Below are positions 7,040 to 10,329 of a stretch of 10,329 nt of DNA, one piece after another. Positions within the stretch are counted from its first letter, which is position 1, and each line of letters begins with the position of its first letter. The position numbers and the translations under genes are program-made. The notes under the pieces are model-generated. The model had not been told where the DNA came from and made no database searches. It was given only the letters and a program-made list of their open reading frames with translations. Source of the stretch: JBIOHJ01 sp044448905 (GTDB lineage: Bacteria > Bacteroidota > Bacteroidia > AKYH767-A > OLB10); assembly GCA_044448905.1 (NCBI GenBank), contig JBIOHJ010000117.1, forward strand, positions 1 through 10,329, written 5' to 3'.

Positions 7040-7345
7040 ATGGAAGACATTTTAAAATTTATCGGGGTGCACCAGGAAATTATATTCTTTGTTATCCTTT
7101 CAATTTTTGTGGGTATTGAAGTAATAGGAGGTGTTCCCACAGTATTACACACACCATTAATGAGTGGAGCTAATGCTATTCACGGGGTTGTTATTGTTGG
7201 TGCCATCATCGTAATGTTAAATACATCGCCCGATAATTACCTTGGTCTTGCGCTTGGTTTTCTTGCTGTTATTTTAGGAACCTTAAATGTGGTTGGTGGT
7301 TTTGTTGTTACCGACCGTATGCTCGAAATGTTTAAGAAAAAATAA
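7040..7345 (+). CDS. NAD(P) transhydrogenase subunit alpha, part 2 (membrane segment)
   Basis: This 101-residue membrane protein corresponds to the C-terminal end of E. coli PntA (often named PntAB where split). It has about three membrane segments. The signature TVLHTPLMSGANAIHGVVIVGA aligns with the E. coli ALHTPLMSVTNAISG stretch. The end, FVVTDRMLEMFKKK, matches its VTQRMLKMF. With the membrane domain of the beta subunit it forms the proton channel in the inner membrane. The split of alpha into two chains is a normal arrangement in many bacteria. It lies between alpha part 1 (25 bp upstream) and beta (122 bp downstream), an unusually long gap for an operon, holding repeats and a possible promoter. 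Confidence 0.94.
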   Translation: MEDILKFIGVHQEIIFFVILSIFVGIEVIGGVPTVLHTPLMSGANAIHGVVIVGAIIVMLNTSPDNYLGLALGFLAVILGTLNVVGGFVVTDRMLEMFKKK

Positions 7346-7398
7346 TTATCAGCGAATACGAATCAATACCAATTTACGAATGTATTTTCTCCACCTGT

Positions 7399-7406
7399 TA
7401 TTTTTG
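7399..7406 (+). promoter_or_regulatory. Candidate internal promoter (-7 box) before pntB
   Basis: TATTTTTG is an exact TAnnTTTG match in the 122-bp gap between alpha part 2 and beta. The best upstream partner is TTTA (7373-7376) at 22 bases, which is weak. A start near 7413 would put heptamer array C wholly in the pntB leader. The same gap also holds three CGAAT copies (7353, 7359 and 7377, spaced by multiples of six). Confidence 0.35.
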
Positions 7407-7429
7407 ATTTCCAATTTTATTTATTCTCA

Positions 7430-7457
7430 AACTTTAAGCTTTAAACTTTAAACTTTA
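7430..7457 (+). repeat. Heptanucleotide array C (four units) in the pntB leader
   Basis: Four contiguous 7-mers, AACTTTA, AGCTTTA, AACTTTA and AACTTTA, are nearly identical to each other. The array ends exactly 10 bases before the ATG of pntB at 7468, the same spacing as array B. It is the most regular of the three arrays, which suggests it is the most recently expanded. Function is unknown. Confidence 0.85.
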
Positions 7458-7467
7458 TTTCCCTGGA

Positions 7468-8961
7468 ATGACAGCCGAAACGCTATACCATATACGCACT
7501 ATTACTTACATCCTTGCTTCGGCTACTTTTATTATTGGACTGAAGAAAATGAGCAATGCAAAAACAGCAAGGTCGGGTAACCTGGTGGCAGCTGCAGGAA
7601 TGACTCTTGCTATTATAGCAACTATTTTTATCAACGTTGAAAAAACAATTTACGCACGCGGGACAACACTTTATAATGAAATTAAACCCCCGTTTTTTGT
7701 TTATGCGATGATTTTTGCGGCTATTGCAATTGGAACTATAATCGGATGGATGACGGCAAAAAAAGTGAAGATGACTAAAATGCCCGAGCTTGTTTCAATG
7801 TTCAATGGAATGGGTGGCGCTTGTGCAGCTTTGATTTCAATGATTGAATTCAATCATCTTCACCACCTGCTGAGCGATCCAATGACTTCTATTCCTTTAG
7901 CATTACCTGCTGCAGAAGTTTCATTTGAAGGAAGAACAATTGCCATTCTTGCCGGATTAATTATTGGGAGTGTTTCTTTTTCAGGAAGCATCATTGCATT
8001 CCTTAAGCTCAATGGAACTATGAGCAAACCTATTCGTCTTCCGAATTACAATATTATAAACTTAGCTATTCTTTTATCACTAACTACATTTGGTTGTTTC
8101 ATGTTTTTTAAGGGTATGGAAATGCCGGTATTAATTTACCTTCTTTTTGCAGCTGCTTTATTTTACGGTGTAATGTTTGTTTTTCCGATTGGCGGAGCCG
8201 ATATGCCGGTAGTTATATCATTGCTGAATTCTTTTACAGGACTTGCTGCAGCGTTTGGAGGCTTTCTGTACGATAATAAAGTGATGCTTACTGGAGGCAT
8301 ACTCGTTGGTTCTGCCGGAACGCTTCTTACTATTGTTATGTGCAAAGCAATGAACCGCCCGTTGAGTAATGTGATTTTCGGAGCATTCGGTGAAACGGCT
8401 GCGGCAGGTGAATCGACATCGGCCAAAGGGGCAGTCAAAGACATTACTGTATCTGATCTGGCTATTCTTCTTAATTATTCTAAAAAAGTTGTTATCGTTC
8501 CGGGTTATGGATTGGCTGTTGCGCAGGCGCAACATGTTATTCATGAATTGGAAATGCTGCTGGAAGAGCGCGGTGTGGAAGTGAAGTATGCCATCCACCC
8601 TGTTGCCGGAAGAATGCCCGGTCATATGAATGTGCTGCTTGCCGAATCAAATGTTGATTATGGAAAGCTTGTAGAGATGGATGAGATAAACCCTGAGTTT
8701 GAGCAAACGGATGTTGTGATGGTAGTTGGTGCAAATGATGTGGTAAATCCTGCTGCTAAAACCGATCCCTCCTCCCCTATTTACGGAATGCCGATTTTAG
8801 AAGTTGATCATGCTAAAAATATAATTGTAAATAAAAGGTCAATGAGCGCAGGTTATGCAGGCATTGATAATTTGCTTTTCTATGATCCGAAAACAAGCAT
8901 GTTTTTCGGAGATGCAAAAAAAGCGCTGACCGATCTTGTTGCAGAATTGAAAACGATGTAA
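7468..8961 (+). CDS. pntB: NAD(P) transhydrogenase subunit beta
   Basis: This 497-residue protein consists of a membrane domain (domain II, roughly residues 1-310) followed by the soluble NADP-binding domain III. The membrane part has the conserved KMPELVSMFNGMGGACAAL block after the first helices. Domain III starts around VVIVPGYGLAVAQAQH (G346-Y347-G348) and contains HPVAGRMPGHMNVLLAE, EMDEIN, VVGANDVVNPAA and KRSMSAGYAGIDN. These match E. coli PntB almost block for block and hold the NADP site. The enzyme uses the proton gradient across the inner membrane to drive hydride transfer from NADH to NADP, supplying NADPH. The length is normal (E. coli PntB is about 460, with a longer N-terminal region here). 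The ATG at 7468 follows array C by 10 bases. Confidence 0.97.
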   Translation: MTAETLYHIRTITYILASATFIIGLKKMSNAKTARSGNLVAAAGMTLAIIATIFINVEKTIYARGTTLYNEIKPPFFVYAMIFAAIAIGTIIGWMTAKKVKMTKMPELVSMFNGMGGACAALISMIEFNHLHHLLSDPMTSIPLALPAAEVSFEGRTIAILAGLIIGSVSFSGSIIAFLKLNGTMSKPIRLPNYNIINLAILLSLTTFGCFMFFKGMEMPVLIYLLFAAALFYGVMFVFPIGGADMPVVISLLNSFTGLAAAFGGFLYDNKVMLTGGILVGSAGTLLTIVMCKAMNRPLSNVIFGAFGETAAAGESTSAKGAVKDITVSDLAILLNYSKKVVIVPGYGLAVAQAQHVIHELEMLLEERGVEVKYAIHPVAGRMPGHMNVLLAESNVDYGKLVEMDEINPEFEQTDVVMVVGANDVVNPAAKTDPSSPIYGMPILEVDHAKNIIVNKRSMSAGYAGIDNLLFYDPKTSMFFGDAKKALTDLVAELKTM

Positions 8962-9106
8962 AGCTTTTTCTTTCATATATTACTTTCACTTTTATTTTCA
9001 GGATTTGGTTCCTTTTTTTCTTTCCATCAACAAATAATTTTTTGCCAATTGCTCACCCGTAATAGCTAAATGCTCATTAGCGGTTCATTTTCTTTTTATG
9101 CGACTG

Positions 9107-9114
9107 TAGTTTTA
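9107..9114 (+). promoter_or_regulatory. Candidate -7 box for the lipoprotein gene
   Basis: TAGTTTTA matches TAnnTTTG except for the last base. The -33 region (around 9083-9086) has no clear TTTG. The rest of the 8962-9160 gap is pyrimidine-rich and AT-rich, with a short GCTAA/TTAGC inverted repeat near 9065-9081. I see no gene or strong terminator in it. Confidence 0.35.
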
Positions 9115-9160
9115 CGTCAACAAATTAAAAAAAATGTTTACCCTGCTAAAAACAAAAACA

Positions 9161-9718
9161 ATGAAAACTCAAAATCAAAACTCAAAAAGAATCAATAACG
9201 GGATGTTATTTATTCTGGGAATCATTTTCAGCGGATCTATCTTATTGCAAAGCTGCAGTAAAGATGAAAACTTTAACCCCGGTTCACCTTCGTCAACAGC
9301 GTCAAATAATGAGCGCGTAGCTGGTGATGCTATTGCTATTTACCACAGGGGAAGTGATGATGGGACACCCATGCCTATCTACTCAGTAACCATTTCTCAA
9401 CTCGGAAACAGAGACAGAACTGCGCTCGTAACCTATAACGGTGAAGAAAATGTAGCCGTAAAAGGTGCTGTTGAATGGAAGGTTGATGTTAATTTATTAA
9501 ATGCATTTCTTGACATTGCAGCTCAACAAAAGTTGTATGACCTGGCAGACGAAAGTAAAGGTGGCGCAGAAACTTCGGTTACAAAAATAGCCGATGGTCA
9601 AAAGGGCAAAGGAATTATCAACTATGCTTCGCCAGATGTTGAACCACCTGCCGCATTAATTGAGTTTCAAAAAATGCTGGAAACAAAACTTCAAATTGGT
9701 CGTCTTGTGAATGGTTAA
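9161..9718 (+). CDS. Probable surface lipoprotein of unknown function
   Basis: The N-terminus is a lipoprotein signal: a basic, polar start (MKTQNQNSKR), a hydrophobic run (MLFILGIIFSGSILL), then the lipobox LQSC with Cys32 as the lipidated residue. It is followed at once by SKDEN. Polar and acidic residues right after the cysteine resemble the lipoprotein export signal that sends Bacteroidota lipoproteins to the cell surface. The mature part of about 150 residues opens with a Ser/Asn-rich linker and then a single small domain with alternating strands. I do not recognise the family firmly. The stretch ALVTYNGEENVAVKG followed by a helix ending in KLYDLAD loosely recalls small Bacteroidota lipoprotein domains. 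I prefer ATG 9161 (185 residues), as it gives a normal-length signal peptide. The in-frame ATG at 9134 is possible (194 residues). A hairpin follows the stop. Confidence 0.8.
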   Translation: MKTQNQNSKRINNGMLFILGIIFSGSILLQSCSKDENFNPGSPSSTASNNERVAGDAIAIYHRGSDDGTPMPIYSVTISQLGNRDRTALVTYNGEENVAVKGAVEWKVDVNLLNAFLDIAAQQKLYDLADESKGGAETSVTKIADGQKGKGIINYASPDVEPPAALIEFQKMLETKLQIGRLVNG

Positions 9719-9767
9719 AAAATTAAAAAACTAACTTTCCTCCTCCGTTAAGTTAGAGTCGGTTAGT

Positions 9768-9800
9768 CATCCCGGTCCGCAAGCCGGGATGCTTTCTTTA
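9768..9800 (+). terminator. Likely rho-independent terminator after the lipoprotein gene
   Basis: CATCCCGG (9768-9775) pairs with CCGGGATG (9784-9791) around an 8-base loop and is followed by the T-rich CTTTCTTTA. A second, weaker hairpin, CTAACTT/AAGTTAG (9731-9737 with 9750-9756), sits between it and the stop codon. The tail is not a pure T run, so termination may be partial. Confidence 0.65.
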
Positions 9801-9843
9801 TATACACCCCGTTCAATGGGTTGAAAAAAATATAGACGGTCTG

Positions 9844-9874
9844 TTGTAAAATTCAAATAACTGTTCTATATTCA
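9844..9874 (+). promoter_or_regulatory. Weak candidate promoter for the DoxX gene
   Basis: TTG (9844-9846) is followed after 20 bases by TATATTCA (9867-9874), six of eight matches to TAnnTTTG. An alternative -7, TATTTTTA at 9885-9892, has a better box but no -33 partner. Neither is strong. Confidence 0.22.
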
Positions 9875-9913
9875 CATTGTCATTTATTTTTATAAAATCA
9901 AACTCATTAAAAA

Positions 9914-9919
9914 AGGAGG
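9914..9919 (+). promoter_or_regulatory. Strong Shine-Dalgarno sequence for the DoxX gene
   Basis: AGGAGG lies 5 bases before the ATG at 9925, a near-perfect match to the 16S anti-SD. None of the other starts in this window has a comparable sequence; their leaders are A/T-rich, as usual in Bacteroidota. It fixes the start of the DoxX gene. Confidence 0.8.
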
Positions 9920-9924
9920 ACGTT

Positions 9925-10329
9925 ATGAATTACTTTGAAAAAATTGACGACTGGTCTCACAAGCATCATCCCAAGTGGTTAGACGTATTGCGGTTTTTGC
10001 TTGGCGCTGTAATTTTTATTAAAGGATATTTTTTTATTAAAAATACCGATGCGCTTGTGACCATAATGACTAACAGCAAATTTCCGTGGGTTTCATTAAT
10101 CCTCGCTCATTACGTTGCGTTTGCGCATTTGGTAGGTGGATTTATGATTGCCATCGGGTTACTGACAAGAATCGCAATCCTGTTTCAGCTGCCGGTACTT
10201 ATCGGAGCTGTTATTTTTGTAAACGCGCAACGTGGATTTTTTTCGGAAAATTCCGAACTGATGTTTTCGGTTATTATTCTTTTTATGCTTATTTTCTTTT
10301 TTATTTACGGTTCAGGCCCGCTTTCAATT
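9925..10329 (+). CDS. DoxX-family membrane protein (C-terminal end cut by window edge)
   Basis: The frame is open from the ATG to the last base, giving 135 residues with no stop. A polar N-terminus (MNYFEKIDDWSHKHHPKW) precedes four hydrophobic segments: LDVLRFLLGAVIFIKGYFF, a second around SLILAHYVAFAHLVGGFMIAIG, a third around AILFQLPVLIGAVIFV, and a fourth, MFSVIILFMLIFFFIYG, ending in GSGPLSI. This four-helix layout, the early RxxLGxxFxxKG-like pattern, the central HxxGGxxxxxGLLTR block and the final GSGPLS are typical of DoxX-like proteins. Those are usually about 130-160 residues, so only a short tail is missing. Members act at the inner membrane and some are tied to redox or oxidative-stress functions, but the role here is not known. 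Confidence 0.85.
   Translation, partial: MNYFEKIDDWSHKHHPKWLDVLRFLLGAVIFIKGYFFIKNTDALVTIMTNSKFPWVSLILAHYVAFAHLVGGFMIAIGLLTRIAILFQLPVLIGAVIFVNAQRGFFSENSELMFSVIILFMLIFFFIYGSGPLSI

Noticed and set aside
7353..7381. Three CGAAT copies as a second ordered tandem array
   Set aside because: Only two copies are adjacent. The third fits a 6-base phase, but the units between do not match well, so it is mentioned only with the gap.
8218..8625. Minus-strand open frame of 135 codons inside pntB
   Set aside because: It is antisense to highly conserved pntB coding sequence. Its product is low in recognisable structure and has no plausible leader, so it is a shadow frame.
9065..9081. GCTAA/TTAGC inverted repeat before the lipoprotein gene
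   Set aside because: The stem is only 5 bp with a 7-base loop and no T run. It is too weak to call a terminator or operator.
1..10329. Mobile element, phage or defence system
   Set aside because: No transposase, integrase, terminal repeats, toxin-antitoxin pair or nuclease genes were seen. All large genes belong to common chromosomal families.

Overview
The window looks like chromosomal DNA from a member of the Bacteroidota. The evidence is a protein with a type IX secretion (T9SS) type A C-terminal sorting domain, a lipoprotein whose signal peptide is followed by Ser-Lys-Asp-Glu, AT-rich intergenic DNA, an almost complete absence of Shine-Dalgarno sequences, and several good matches to the Bacteroidota promoter pattern (-33 TTTG / -7 TAnnTTTG). 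There is no tRNA, rRNA, CRISPR array, insertion sequence or phage gene. The gene content is mostly ordinary housekeeping.

Layout. Positions 1-1326 (minus strand) hold recR followed by a family 2 glycosyltransferase that runs off the left edge. The divergent gap 1327-1504 leads into a sodium:solute symporter (1505-2959, plus). Next is a secreted alpha/beta-hydrolase-like protein with a T9SS tail (3045-4601, plus), which probably has its own promoter. It meets a minus-strand pair head-on across a bidirectional terminator at 4618-4651. The pair is a small conserved-looking protein (5477-5731) upstream of a PhnP-like metallo-beta-lactamase-fold hydrolase (4669-5430). From 5887 to 8961 (plus) lies a complete proton-translocating NAD(P) transhydrogenase encoded as three genes: alpha part 1, alpha part 2 and beta. 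A lipoprotein (9161-9718) with a downstream hairpin follows. The window ends inside a DoxX-family membrane protein (from 9925), the only gene here with a strong Shine-Dalgarno sequence.

How the genes fit together. The three transhydrogenase genes make one membrane enzyme that couples proton flow to NADPH formation. recR and the glycosyltransferase are 24 bp apart and probably co-transcribed, as are the small protein and the MBL hydrolase (46 bp apart). The remaining genes appear to be independent units.

The least ordinary feature is not a gene. Three 5' leaders (recR, symporter, pntB) carry short degenerate tandem arrays with an exact 7-nt period and the shared pattern AACNNNR. All are in sense orientation relative to the downstream start. 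Two end exactly 10 nt before the ATG, and the third overlaps the start so that its last unit supplies the TTG start codon of recR. A second point of interest is that the secreted hydrolase has glycine where the catalytic serine of the nucleophile elbow is expected.
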